DNA from: Thermodesulfobacteriaceae bacterium
GTDB taxonomy: Bacteria; Desulfobacterota; Thermodesulfobacteria; Thermodesulfobacteriales; Thermodesulfobacteriaceae
Length of the DNA: 50,082 bases
Assembly (NCBI GenBank): GCA_025062245.1
Contig: JANXAD010000011.1
Coordinates: forward strand, 1 to 50,082
Direction of reading: 5' to 3'
Part shown: positions 1-6,716 of the stretch, one piece after another
Position numbering within the stretch: position 1 is the first letter of the stretch
Layout of the letters: every line of letters starts with the position of its first letter
The notes under the pieces: generated by a model
The model's database searches: none
What the model saw: the letters and a program-made list of their open reading frames with translations, nothing else
Told to the model about the DNA's origin: nothing
Translations under genes and position numbers: made by a program

Positions 1-92
1 TTATCTCTTAGAGCTATCCTTAAGAGATTCTCTCTTGCATCTTCAACTTTTTATTATAGCCTCAAAAAGACCAAAAAACCTAAAGAAAAGTC

Positions 93-131
93 CTTAAAAG
101 GGTGGCTATAAGAAGATAACCCTTTTTTAAG
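93..131 (+). terminator. Possible rho-independent terminator
   Basis: An inverted repeat has arms at 93-103 (CTTAAAAGGGT) and 119-131 (ACCCTTTTTTAAG). They pair except for two extra bases in the right arm, and a run of six T lies within the right arm. It could end transcription of a gene lying upstream of the window. The stem is AT-rich and no gene is visible on its left, so this is tentative. Confidence 0.35.
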
Positions 132-253
132 AGAGGAGGGGCAAGAGGTTAACTACAAGAGGGTTTTGAAGATATGGTGAGAAGAGAATTTTAACAGGTA
201 TAAATCTTTTTTAAGAAGAGGCATCGTAATAAAAGGAGAGGGGAACTTTTTAG

Positions 254-430
254 TGGGGTAGGGGCAAATTTGGCAGAAGGGATAAATGGGCTTGTAGAGA
301 GCTTTTTGTTGATCTAATTTCCGCAAGGTGTAGAATAAACGAATGGATAAGAAGCCATAACAGAGATAGGATGCTTTCTTCCTTAGGATATAGAGTACCT
401 GAAGAAAATCCCCACACCCTAACATTGTAA
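254..430 (+). pseudogene. Decayed transposase C-terminus (IS3-like remnant)
   Basis: An open stretch of 58 codons with no start codon ends at TAA 428-430. Its final part reads ARCRINEWIRSHNRDR followed by SSLGYRVPEE. This matches the end of IS3/IS481-type (rve, DDE) transposases, which typically read 'A...I..WI..YN..R.HS.LGY.TP.E'. A stop at 251-253 cuts it off upstream, no DDE core is recognisable and no inverted repeats were seen. It appears to be the relic of an insertion sequence. The family assignment rests only on this short tail. Confidence 0.55.
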
Positions 431-507
431 ATGTCCAAATTTTGGGAGCCTCTCAAAAATTTTTTAAAAAATTATTTCTAAATTTTTGGCTGAGATATTT
501 GGGCTTA

Positions 508-535
508 TTTACTTTTTATAAAAAGGTTCTATATT
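508..535 (+). promoter_or_regulatory. Probable sigma-70 promoter of the clpX-like operon
   Basis: TTTACT (508-513) and TATATT (530-535) are separated by 16 bases, about 35 bases upstream of the first gene of the 570-5256 run. A GGAG ribosome binding site follows at 554-557. In DNA this AT-rich such matches occur by chance, so confidence is moderate. Confidence 0.4.
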
Positions 536-569
536 AATTAAATTAAGAATCTAAGGAGAGGAAAAAGGT

Positions 570-2195
570 ATGTTTAAAAATCCTAAGGTTAAAGTAGATA
601 GGGTTTCTTATCAAAAATCTTATAAGCCTTTTTATGAGTTTGATTTAACTCCGGAGCAGTTAGAAAATTATTTAGATGAATATATTATCGGTCAGAAAGA
701 AGCTAAGGCCATCATAGCAACTAAAATTTGCACCCATTTTCATAAGGTTAAAAATTTTCTTTTAAGAGAAGGAAGAGATGAAGTAGTAGGTTTTATAAAA
801 AATAACATTTTTATTATTGGTCCCACGGGAGTGGGTAAAACCTACATGATAAAGCTTATTGCTAAAAAGATTGGAGTTCCCTTTGTAAAAGGAGATGCTA
901 CGAAATTTAGTGAAACAGGCTATGTAGGAGGAGATGTGGAAGACCTGATTAGAGACCTTTATTGGGAGGCAGATGGAGATTTAGAAAAAGCTCGTTTTGG
1001 AATTGTTTATTTGGATGAAATAGATAAAATTGCTTCCTCAGGGGACATAATAGGTCCTGATGTTTCAAGGACAGGGGTTCAGAGAGCTCTCTTAAAACCC
1101 TTAGAAGAAACAGATGTGGAAATTAAAGTTCCTCCAGATGCTTTAAATTTCTTAGAAATTCAAGATCCTCAGGGAAGAGGCAAGAGAAAAAAAATTGTTC
1201 TTAATACTAAATACATAATTTTTGTAGTAAGTGGAGCCTTTCATGGGTTAGAAGAGATCATTAAAAAGAGACTTAATAAACAGAAATTGGGATTTTTATC
1301 GGATATTGAAGGAAGAAAGGATGTAAAATTTAACTATATGAAATTAGTTAGTCCTGAAGACTTAGTAATTTATGGATTTGAAAGAGAATTTGTAGGAAGA
1401 TTCCCAGTAATAGCAGTTTTTGAGGCCTTAACGGAGGATGAACTTTTTAAAATTTTAGCCAATCCTAACAGTCCTATTATGATAAATAAAAAAAGAGATT
1501 TTAAAGTTTATAACATAGATATAGCCTTTACTAATGAGGCTTTGAAAGAAATTGCTAAAATGGCTTTAGAAGAAGGAACAGGTGCCAGAGCCTTAGCCAG
1601 AATCTTAGAAAAAGTTCTTATACCCTTTGAAAGAACCCTACCTTCCCTTTCCCTTAATTACTTAGGAGTAACTTCTGAAATAGTTAATAACCCTTATCAA
1701 GTTTTAAATTCCATAATTAATAATCCTCAGGACCCAAAATGGAGAGAATTTTATTATAAAGCCTTAAAAGAAGAAGAAGAAAGAGTTAAAGAGTATCTTT
1801 ATAATCGTCAAAAGGCCCTTATTAAGGATGTTTCCTTTGAAATTACCTCCGAAAGATTGAAATTCATTTTTGAGCTTTATAAAAAAGAGGATATAGAATT
1901 GTCTCAAGCTTTAGAAGAAATAATCTCTCTTTGGAAACAAATAAAAACCTACGAACAAAGCTTTGAGAGACGAAATCAAATTAGGATCCTTTTTACTGAG
2001 GATGCGATAGATACTATTTTAGAAGAGATTATAAAAACAGATTTTGGAGTCTTTGCCTACTGTGAAAAGGTTATGTCCCGTTTAGAGTATACCTTAAATA
2101 TTATTAAAGAATCTACGGGAAAAAATTTATTTTTTATTCCAGGTTGGGCTTTGAAAAACCCCGAAAAGTTTTTAAACCAGATTTTAGCTCTTTAA
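570..2195 (+). CDS. ClpX-like AAA+ unfoldase without zinc-binding domain
   Basis: This is a 541-residue AAA+ ATPase of the ClpX/HslU group, which unfolds proteins with ATP, usually for the ClpP protease. Visible motifs are the Walker A GPTGVGKT (84-91), the pore loop GYVG (117-120), the Walker B end DEID (149-152), an arginine-finger region with GR at 276-277, and sensor 2 GTGAR (336-340). The tripeptide LGF (240-242) sits where ClpX carries its IGF loop for binding ClpP, so coupling to ClpP is plausible. The N-terminal C4 zinc domain of ClpX is absent, and about 180 residues after sensor 2 are not recognised (ClpX ends soon after this point). It is therefore a ClpX paralogue rather than standard ClpX. 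It leads a five-gene run, with a pseudo-receiver only 15 bases downstream. No clpP is in the window. Confidence 0.85.
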   Translation: MFKNPKVKVDRVSYQKSYKPFYEFDLTPEQLENYLDEYIIGQKEAKAIIATKICTHFHKVKNFLLREGRDEVVGFIKNNIFIIGPTGVGKTYMIKLIAKKIGVPFVKGDATKFSETGYVGGDVEDLIRDLYWEADGDLEKARFGIVYLDEIDKIASSGDIIGPDVSRTGVQRALLKPLEETDVEIKVPPDALNFLEIQDPQGRGKRKKIVLNTKYIIFVVSGAFHGLEEIIKKRLNKQKLGFLSDIEGRKDVKFNYMKLVSPEDLVIYGFEREFVGRFPVIAVFEALTEDELFKILANPNSPIMINKKRDFKVYNIDIAFTNEALKEIAKMALEEGTGARALARILEKVLIPFERTLPSLSLNYLGVTSEIVNNPYQVLNSIINNPQDPKWREFYYKALKEEEERVKEYLYNRQKALIKDVSFEITSERLKFIFELYKKEDIELSQALEEIISLWKQIKTYEQSFERRNQIRILFTEDAIDTILEEIIKTDFGVFAYCEKVMSRLEYTLNIIKESTGKNLFFIPGWALKNPEKFLNQILAL

Positions 2196-2210
2196 AAGGA
2201 TTTAAACCAA

Positions 2211-2573
2211 ATGATATTTTTAGCTCTTTCAGAAGATATTTTTAACAAATTAAAAGAACTTTTAGAAAAAAATAAATTAAAATTTCAGAAAATAGATACA
2301 GGAGATAAACTTTTAAGTTTAGCTAAGAAAGAAAAACCAGATCTTATTATTTTGGAAAAGGATCTTCCTCTTTTAGACGGTTTTGCAGTAACTCTTCTTT
2401 TAAAGTCCGATGCTAAAACTCAAGATATCCCTGTAATTGCGGTTTGTAAGTGTAATTATAAAGAAGAAGAAATAAAAGCTAAGGATTGTGGATCCGATGA
2501 AATTGTAAGATATCCCTTTAAAGATCAGGAAATTATGGAAAAGATTTTAAAGTATCTAAGAAAAAAAAGATGA
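2211..2573 (+). CDS. Single-domain pseudo-receiver (degenerate response regulator)
   Basis: A 120-residue protein consisting of one CheY-like receiver fold and no output domain. The phosphorylation site is altered. The line PDLIILEKDLPLLDG places Glu49 where CheY has its phospho-acceptor Asp (confirmed by Pro at +4 and Asp-Gly at +7). Cys79 replaces the conserved Thr/Ser, and Tyr101 replaces the conserved Lys before Pro-Phe. The N-terminal acidic pair is only partly kept (Ser7, Glu8, Asp9). It probably cannot be phosphorylated normally and may be locked in one state. It lies between the ClpX-like gene and ahbC, overlapping ahbC by 4 bases, so translation is likely coupled. Single-domain receivers such as CpdR act as ClpXP adaptors, which makes that a reasonable guess for its role. 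Confidence 0.8.
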   Translation: MIFLALSEDIFNKLKELLEKNKLKFQKIDTGDKLLSLAKKEKPDLIILEKDLPLLDGFAVTLLLKSDAKTQDIPVIAVCKCNYKEEEIKAKDCGSDEIVRYPFKDQEIMEKILKYLRKKR

Positions 2574-3718
2574 TAAGTATTTCAAGGCTTTATTGTGGAG
2601 TTAAAGAGTTTGCAGAACATTTAAGGTATAGTAAAGAGGCTCACCGAAGACCAGTAGTAGTCTGGAATGTAACTAAGGCTTGTAATTTAAAATGTATTCA
2701 TTGCTATGCCTCTTCAGATTCAAGTCCTTCTTCTGAAGAGTTAACTACCAAGGAGGGTCTTTCACTTTTAGAGGATTTAGCTAAATTTAGAGTCCCTGTA
2801 ATTCTCTTTTCAGGTGGAGAACCTTTAATAAGACCAGACATTTTGGATTTAATTAAAAAAGCTGTAGATCTTAATTTAAGAACGGTAGTTTCTACTAATG
2901 GAACTCTTATAGATTTAAACTTAGCTAAGGAACTTAAAAAACTTGGAGTAAGTTATGTGGGAATAAGCTTAGATGGAGTTGGAGAGGTTCACGATAGATT
3001 TAGAGGAGAGAAGGGAGCCTTTGAAAAAGTTTTAAAAGCTGTTGAAAATTGTTTAAGAGAAAGTTTGAAGGTAGGTTTAAGATTCACTATAAATAGGTTT
3101 AATGTTTTAGAAATTCCTAAACTTTTTGATTTAGTAAAAGAAATGAAAATTCCCAGGCTCTGTTTTTATCACTTAGTTTATACTGGAAGAGGGCGCAATT
3201 TAATAAACCAGGACCTAACTTATGAGGAAAAAAGAAAATGGATGGACTTTATTATAGAAAGCACTAAAAAGCTTCATGAACAAGGATTAAAAACAGAGGT
3301 TTTAACCGTAGATAATCATGCCGATGGTCCCTATCTTTACTTGAAAATGAAAAAAGAGGGAAATCCAAGAGCTGAGGAAGTTTATGAACTTTTAAAATTA
3401 AACGGAGGGAATAAGTCTGGAGTAGGTATTGGTTGTATTTCTTGGGATGGAGCGGTTTTCGCAGATCAGTTCTGGAGGCACTATTCTTTCGGAAATGTAA
3501 GAAAAAGGCCCTTTAGTGAAATATGGATGGACACCTCAGAACCTCTAATGTTTAAACTTAAAAATAAAAAAAGATACCTTAAAGGTAGATGTAGTAAATG
3601 TAGATTTTTAGAGCTTTGCGGAGGCAATTTTAGAGTGCGTGCTGAAGCTGTCTTCGGAGATCTCTGGGCTCCTGACCCTGCTTGTTATTTAACAGAAGAA
3701 GAAATAGGTTTGGTATAA
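2570..3718 (+). CDS. ahbC: Radical SAM enzyme, probable 12,18-didecarboxysiroheme deacetylase (AhbC)
   Basis: A 382-residue radical SAM/SPASM protein. The CxxxCxxC loop is Cys38, Cys42, Cys45 (TKACNLKCIHCYA), followed by the SAM-binding SGGEP motif. C-terminal auxiliary-cluster cysteines are at 289, 341, 344, 350 and 372. The segment GNFRVRAEAVFGDLWAPDP and the ending CYLTEEEIG resemble AhbC, which removes acetate side chains from 12,18-didecarboxysiroheme in the siroheme-dependent heme pathway of sulfate reducers and archaea. NirJ (heme d1) and AhbD are the nearest alternatives; AhbD has a different tail. The start overlaps the end of the pseudo-receiver gene (ATGA), suggesting coupled translation. 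No other ahb gene is in the window. Confidence 0.75.
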   Translation: MISISRLYCGVKEFAEHLRYSKEAHRRPVVVWNVTKACNLKCIHCYASSDSSPSSEELTTKEGLSLLEDLAKFRVPVILFSGGEPLIRPDILDLIKKAVDLNLRTVVSTNGTLIDLNLAKELKKLGVSYVGISLDGVGEVHDRFRGEKGAFEKVLKAVENCLRESLKVGLRFTINRFNVLEIPKLFDLVKEMKIPRLCFYHLVYTGRGRNLINQDLTYEEKRKWMDFIIESTKKLHEQGLKTEVLTVDNHADGPYLYLKMKKEGNPRAEEVYELLKLNGGNKSGVGIGCISWDGAVFADQFWRHYSFGNVRKRPFSEIWMDTSEPLMFKLKNKKRYLKGRCSKCRFLELCGGNFRVRAEAVFGDLWAPDPACYLTEEEIGLV

Positions 3719-3739
3719 AAACAAAAAGGGGGTGGGGAG

Positions 3740-4654
3740 ATGAGAATTATTATAGTAGGACAGGGACCTTTCGGAGAAAAGGTGTGTGAAAGATTAATAA
3801 ATAAAGGAGAAAAAGTAGTAGGAATTTTTACCCCTCCTGGGGGAAGAGGAGATCCCTTAGAAAAGGTGGCTAAAGAATATAATATCCCTTGCTTTAGGGT
3901 TCCTAATATGAAAGAAGCCTGGATAGAAGAAGAATTTAAAAAATTAACTCCAGATTTGGTGATTTTAGCCTTTGTTACTGATATCCTACCAGAAAGACTT
4001 CTCTCCATTCCTAATATAGGAACCATATGTTATCATCCTTCTATTCTTCCAAGACATAGGGGAGCAAGTGCCATTAACTGGGCTTTAATTATGGGAGAAG
4101 AAAAAACTGGACTTACCATCTTTTGGGTAGAAAAGGGTATAGATACAGGTCCTATTCTTCTTCAAAAGGAAGTAGAGATTTTACCTACCGATACCGCTGG
4201 AAGCCTTTATTTTAGTAAACTTTTTCCTATGGGAATTGAGGCTATAGAGGAAGCTGTAGAACTTATTAAAGCTGGAAAGGCTCCTCGTATTCCTCAAGAT
4301 GATTCCTTAGCTACTTATGAACCCCCTTGTGATGATAAAGTAGCAGGTATAAAGTTTAACAAATCCTTAGATGAAATCTATAACCTGATTAGAGGATGTG
4401 ACCCTCAACCTGGGGCCTACGCTTTTTATAAAGGTAAAAAAATTAGATTTTACGGGGTTCAAAAAATAACTTCTTTTCATGATCATCCCCCAGGGAAAAT
4501 TATAGAAATAGATGAAAGTGGTTTAACCATAACAGTAAAGGGAGGTTTTATTAAGGTTTCAAAGTTTAGAATAGATAAAGGAGAAAAAATAGGAGCTTTA
4601 CAACTTAGAGAGATCCTCGAATTAAAAGAAGGAGATCAGTTAGAAGAAGCTTAG
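3740..4654 (+). CDS. Formyltransferase-family protein resembling the 10-formyl-THF hydrolase domain of ALDH1L1
   Basis: This 304-residue protein has an N-terminal formyl_trans domain (about 1-185) and a C-terminal Fmt-type domain (about 200-300). The core reads [17 protein letters not shown], then [12 protein letters not shown], and APRIPQ followed by ATYE. These phrases are much closer to the hydrolase domain of 10-formyltetrahydrofolate dehydrogenase than to methionyl-tRNA formyltransferase. His99 and Asp135 correspond to the catalytic His/Asp. The Asn of Fmt, two residues before the His, is Cys97 here, as expected for a non-Fmt member. It should handle 10-formyl-THF, but the acceptor (water, tRNA or a purine intermediate) cannot be read from sequence. 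It has a strong GGGGGTGGGGAG ribosome site and lies 11 bases upstream of the IMP cyclohydrolase. Confidence 0.75.
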   Translation: MRIIIVGQGPFGEKVCERLINKGEKVVGIFTPPGGRGDPLEKVAKEYNIPCFRVPNMKEAWIEEEFKKLTPDLVILAFVTDILPERLLSIPNIGTICYHPSILPRHRGASAINWALIMGEEKTGLTIFWVEKGIDTGPILLQKEVEILPTDTAGSLYFSKLFPMGIEAIEEAVELIKAGKAPRIPQDDSLATYEPPCDDKVAGIKFNKSLDEIYNLIRGCDPQPGAYAFYKGKKIRFYGVQKITSFHDHPPGKIIEIDESGLTITVKGGFIKVSKFRIDKGEKIGALQLREILELKEGDQLEEA

Positions 4655-4665
4655 GAGGAAAGAAA

Positions 4666-5256
4666 ATGTCAAAAATTGAAAGAGCTTTAATTAGCGTCAC
4701 CGATAAAACAGGGGTAGTTGAATTAGGAAGAGAACTTGAAAATTTAGGAATTGAAATCATATCTACAGGAGGAACAGCTAAAACTTTAAGAGAGGGAGGA
4801 ATTAAAGTTATAGATATTTCTGAAGTTACGGGATTTCCTGAAATTTTAGGGGGAAGAGTTAAAACTCTTCATCCTTTGATTCATGGAGGTATTCTTTTTA
4901 AAAGGGAAGATGAAGAACATTTAGAGACTATTAAAAAACATTCCATCAAACCTATAGATTTAATAGTGGTTAATCTCTATGCCTTTGAAAAAGTTGTTTC
5001 CTTGAAGGCTGATTTAGACACGGCTATAGAAAATATTGATATAGGAGGGCCAACTCTTCTTAGAGCTGCTGCTAAAAACTTCAAATATGTAACTGTAGTA
5101 GTTGATCCTAAGGATTATGCTCAGGTTTTAGAGGAAATTAAAAAAAATGGAAATACCTCTTTAAAAACTCGTTTTGAGCTGGCTAAAAAGGTTTTTAAAA
5201 TCACCAGCGAGTATGACCGAATGATTTTTGAATATCTTTCAACCCTTTCTCTATAG
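4666..5256 (+). CDS. purH: Stand-alone IMP cyclohydrolase (N-terminal half of PurH)
   Basis: A 196-residue protein matching only the MGS-like IMP cyclohydrolase domain of bifunctional PurH, which closes FAICAR to IMP in the last purine step. Conserved pieces are SVTDKTG near the start, [18 protein letters not shown] (62-70, then IHGG) and [17 protein letters not shown]. Normal PurH is about 510-530 residues. This protein stops just where the AICAR transformylase half would start, and that half's LRYGENPHQ-type motif occurs nowhere in the window. The sequence after the stop is not coding, so this looks like a genuine one-domain enzyme rather than a recent truncation. It is the last gene of the run starting at 570. 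A GGAGG site precedes the ATG. Confidence 0.85.
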   Translation: MSKIERALISVTDKTGVVELGRELENLGIEIISTGGTAKTLREGGIKVIDISEVTGFPEILGGRVKTLHPLIHGGILFKREDEEHLETIKKHSIKPIDLIVVNLYAFEKVVSLKADLDTAIENIDIGGPTLLRAAAKNFKYVTVVVDPKDYAQVLEEIKKNGNTSLKTRFELAKKVFKITSEYDRMIFEYLSTLSL

Positions 5257-5440
5257 ATAGTTAGAGACCTTTTAAAAATTTGGCTTAAATTAACTACCTA
5301 AGCTACTTTTTTTGCTATCTCCTATCTCTCACCCCCAATTTAATCCTTAAAGCACATTCATTTTAAATCTCTTGCTTCTTCTTATGTGTCAATACCTTTC
5401 TTACTCCTCCTTTGCGTCCCCACCAAGTCCTAAATCTTTA

Positions 5441-5481
5441 AGATACCCCCCTTGTTTTATGTAATTCTATTTTAAAATTTT
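5441..5481 (+). repeat. Imperfect direct repeat, copy A
   Basis: AGATACCCC, then TTGTTTTATGTAATTCTAT and TTAAAAT, is repeated at 5942-5984 in the same orientation with only a few substitutions and small insertions. Weaker similarity runs on to about 5506. The two copies bracket the CRISPR remnant. Both contain a promoter-like TTGTTT...TAAAAT pair. Confidence 0.65.
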
Positions 5482-5623
5482 TTAGAGCTTTGAATTTTTA
5501 AAAGGTCTCTTTAAAAGTTTAAATTTTGATAGTTCTTTGAAAGTTAAATAGGGAGGTTAAGAGCAGGGGTTCCCTTAAGTAAAAAAGGGCTTTTTATCTA
5601 AGACCCTTGCCTTTTGTGTAAGT

Positions 5624-5745
5624 GAGAAACCCCGCCCTGATGAATAAGGGATTGCATAGGGGGGTTGGCTTGATGAATAAGGGATTGCGACCCGTTGCAG
5701 TTTATGTCAGAGCGTTTGTCAAAGCTGATTGCCCTGATGAATAAG
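5624..5745 (+). CRISPR. Decayed CRISPR array remnant, three partial repeats
   Basis: Three copies of a repeat core are present. TGATGAATAAGGGATTGC occurs exactly at 5638-5655 and 5671-5688, and GCCCTGATGAATAAG, identical to 5634-5648 of copy 1, recurs at 5731-5745 and then breaks off. Copy 1 keeps the small CCCT...AGGG stem and a 5' part starting GAGAAACCCC, in the style of 36-37 base type I/III repeats with a CCCTGATGAATAAGGGATTG core. Copies 2 and 3 are 64 bases apart, a normal repeat-plus-spacer period. Copies 1 and 2 are only 33 apart, as if a spacer had been deleted. The strip between copies 2 and 3 (about 5692-5730) could be a surviving spacer. No cas gene is in the window. Confidence 0.5.
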
Positions 5746-5790
5746 CTTCCTTACTAACTTAAGCCCTACAAAGAAAGAAGGTCAGCAGGT

Positions 5791-5838
5791 TTACCTTAAG
5801 GTAAAAGCTTAGAGAAAACCCTCTCAAAAGGCTTTTAC
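5791..5838. repeat. Palindrome plus adjoining stem-loop
   Basis: TTACCTTAAGGTAA (5791-5804) is a perfect 14-base palindrome. It overlaps a second inverted repeat with GTAAAAGC (5801-5808) pairing with GCTTTTAC (5831-5838) and an inner AGAG (5811-5814) pairing with CTCT (5821-5824). No T-run follows, so a terminator is unlikely. It may be an end structure of a lost mobile element. Confidence 0.45.
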
Positions 5839-5941
5839 TCTAATGAGTTTATTCAACTTGGCTTAAGGTATCTTTAAAAAGCTCCTGATAGAAAAGATTT
5901 TCTCTTCCTAAAAATTGAAAAGTCTTTCTTCTATAACCTTG

Positions 5942-5984
5942 AGATACCCCTCTTGTTTTTTATGTAATTCTATCTTAAAATCTT
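5942..5984 (+). repeat. Imperfect direct repeat, copy B, probably carrying the aroD promoter
   Basis: This is the second copy of the element at 5441-5481. Within it TTGTTT (5953-5958) and TAAAAT (5976-5981) are 17 bases apart, a reasonable sigma-70 promoter about 40 bases upstream of the GTG start of aroD. The spacing is 15 in copy A, so only copy B has ideal geometry. Confidence 0.55.
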
Positions 5985-6020
5985 CTTTAAAACATTTAAA
6001 TTTGTAAAAGGTTTTCGTTA

Positions 6021-6716
6021 GTGTTTTGTATAACCATAGCTGAAAAAAGAATAGAAAATGTAAAGGAAAAACTTAAGCTTACTTCTCAAGTTTCATCTTT
6101 AGCAGAAATAAGGGCAGATTTTCTGGAAGAGTTGGAAGTAAAAAGGTTAGAGGAAATTTTTGAAGGGGAGCTAAGTTTATTGTGGACCTTTCGTAGTCCC
6201 AGGGAAGGAGGAGCAAAAAGGATTTCAGAAAAGGAAAGATTAAAGTGGATAAAGTGGGCTTTAGATAAAAATTTTAAATGGTTAGATGTAGAATGGTATT
6301 TTTTTAAAAAATTTAAAAAAGAATTGCAAAGCCATTCCTATTTTCCTCAAAAATTTTTAATTTCCTATCATAATTTTAAAAAAACTCCTTCTTTTAGGTT
6401 TTTAAGAGGCCTTTTAAAAAGTTTTAAAAAGGAAGGCATTAAATATGCTAAAATAGTTACTATGGTTGAAAGTTTTTATGAAGCCTTAAAACTTTTGGAA
6501 CTCATTTATGAAGCTAAAGAAAAAGATATTTCTTTAATTGCCTTTGGAATGGGAGAAAAGGGAATTTTAAGTAGAATTCTTTGTCTTTTCTGTGGAAGCC
6601 CTTTTACCTATGTGGTATTAAAAAAGGAAGAGGCTTTAGCTCCAGGGCAATTAGATTTTATCTCTGCTAAAAGACTCTATGAGGAACTTAAGTCATGTAT
6701 GAAGTCTATGGAGTAA
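6021..6716 (+). CDS. aroD: 3-Dehydroquinate dehydratase, type I
   Basis: A 231-residue class I dehydroquinase that makes 3-dehydroshikimate through a Schiff base. Key residues are visible: Glu29 and Arg31 in AEIRAD, Arg58 in FRSPREGG, catalytic His117 in SYHNF, Schiff-base Lys144 in AKIV, then GMGEKGILSRI and APGQL near the end. The gene starts with GTG; AAAAGG at about 6006-6011 serves as ribosome site at good spacing. It opens the aroD-aroE-aroA-aroK block and overlaps aroE by 22 bases. aroB and aroC are not in the window. Confidence 0.93.
   Translation: MFCITIAEKRIENVKEKLKLTSQVSSLAEIRADFLEELEVKRLEEIFEGELSLLWTFRSPREGGAKRISEKERLKWIKWALDKNFKWLDVEWYFFKKFKKELQSHSYFPQKFLISYHNFKKTPSFRFLRGLLKSFKKEGIKYAKIVTMVESFYEALKLLELIYEAKEKDISLIAFGMGEKGILSRILCLFCGSPFTYVVLKKEEALAPGQLDFISAKRLYEELKSCMKSME

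Larger units (their letters stand above)
5257..6020. other. Gene-free interval with CRISPR remnant and repeats
   Basis: About 760 bases between the purH-like gene and aroD contain no supportable protein gene; stops are frequent in all frames. What can be seen is an imperfect direct repeat (about 5441-5481 and 5942-5984), a decayed CRISPR-type array (5624-5745), a perfect palindrome (5791-5804) and a stem-loop (5801-5838). The strip 5690-5730 is visibly richer in G+C than its surroundings. It looks like a graveyard of mobile or defence DNA. Confidence 0.6.

Noticed and set aside
153-456. Two minus-strand open frames of 68-90 codons
   Set aside because: No ribosome site, low-complexity composition and no family match; the plus strand of the same bases carries the transposase-like tail.
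3685-4026. Minus-strand open frame opposite the formyltransferase gene
   Set aside because: It is antisense to a well-supported gene and its protein has no recognisable features.
5572-5595. CCCTT...AAGGG hairpin followed by T residues as a terminator
   Set aside because: The stem is only five pairs with a large loop in AT-rich DNA and lies over 300 bases beyond the last gene.
5256-6020. Possibility that the AICAR transformylase half of PurH follows in a shifted frame
   Set aside because: No transformylase motif is visible in any frame and stops are frequent, so the short protein is not explained by one frameshift.
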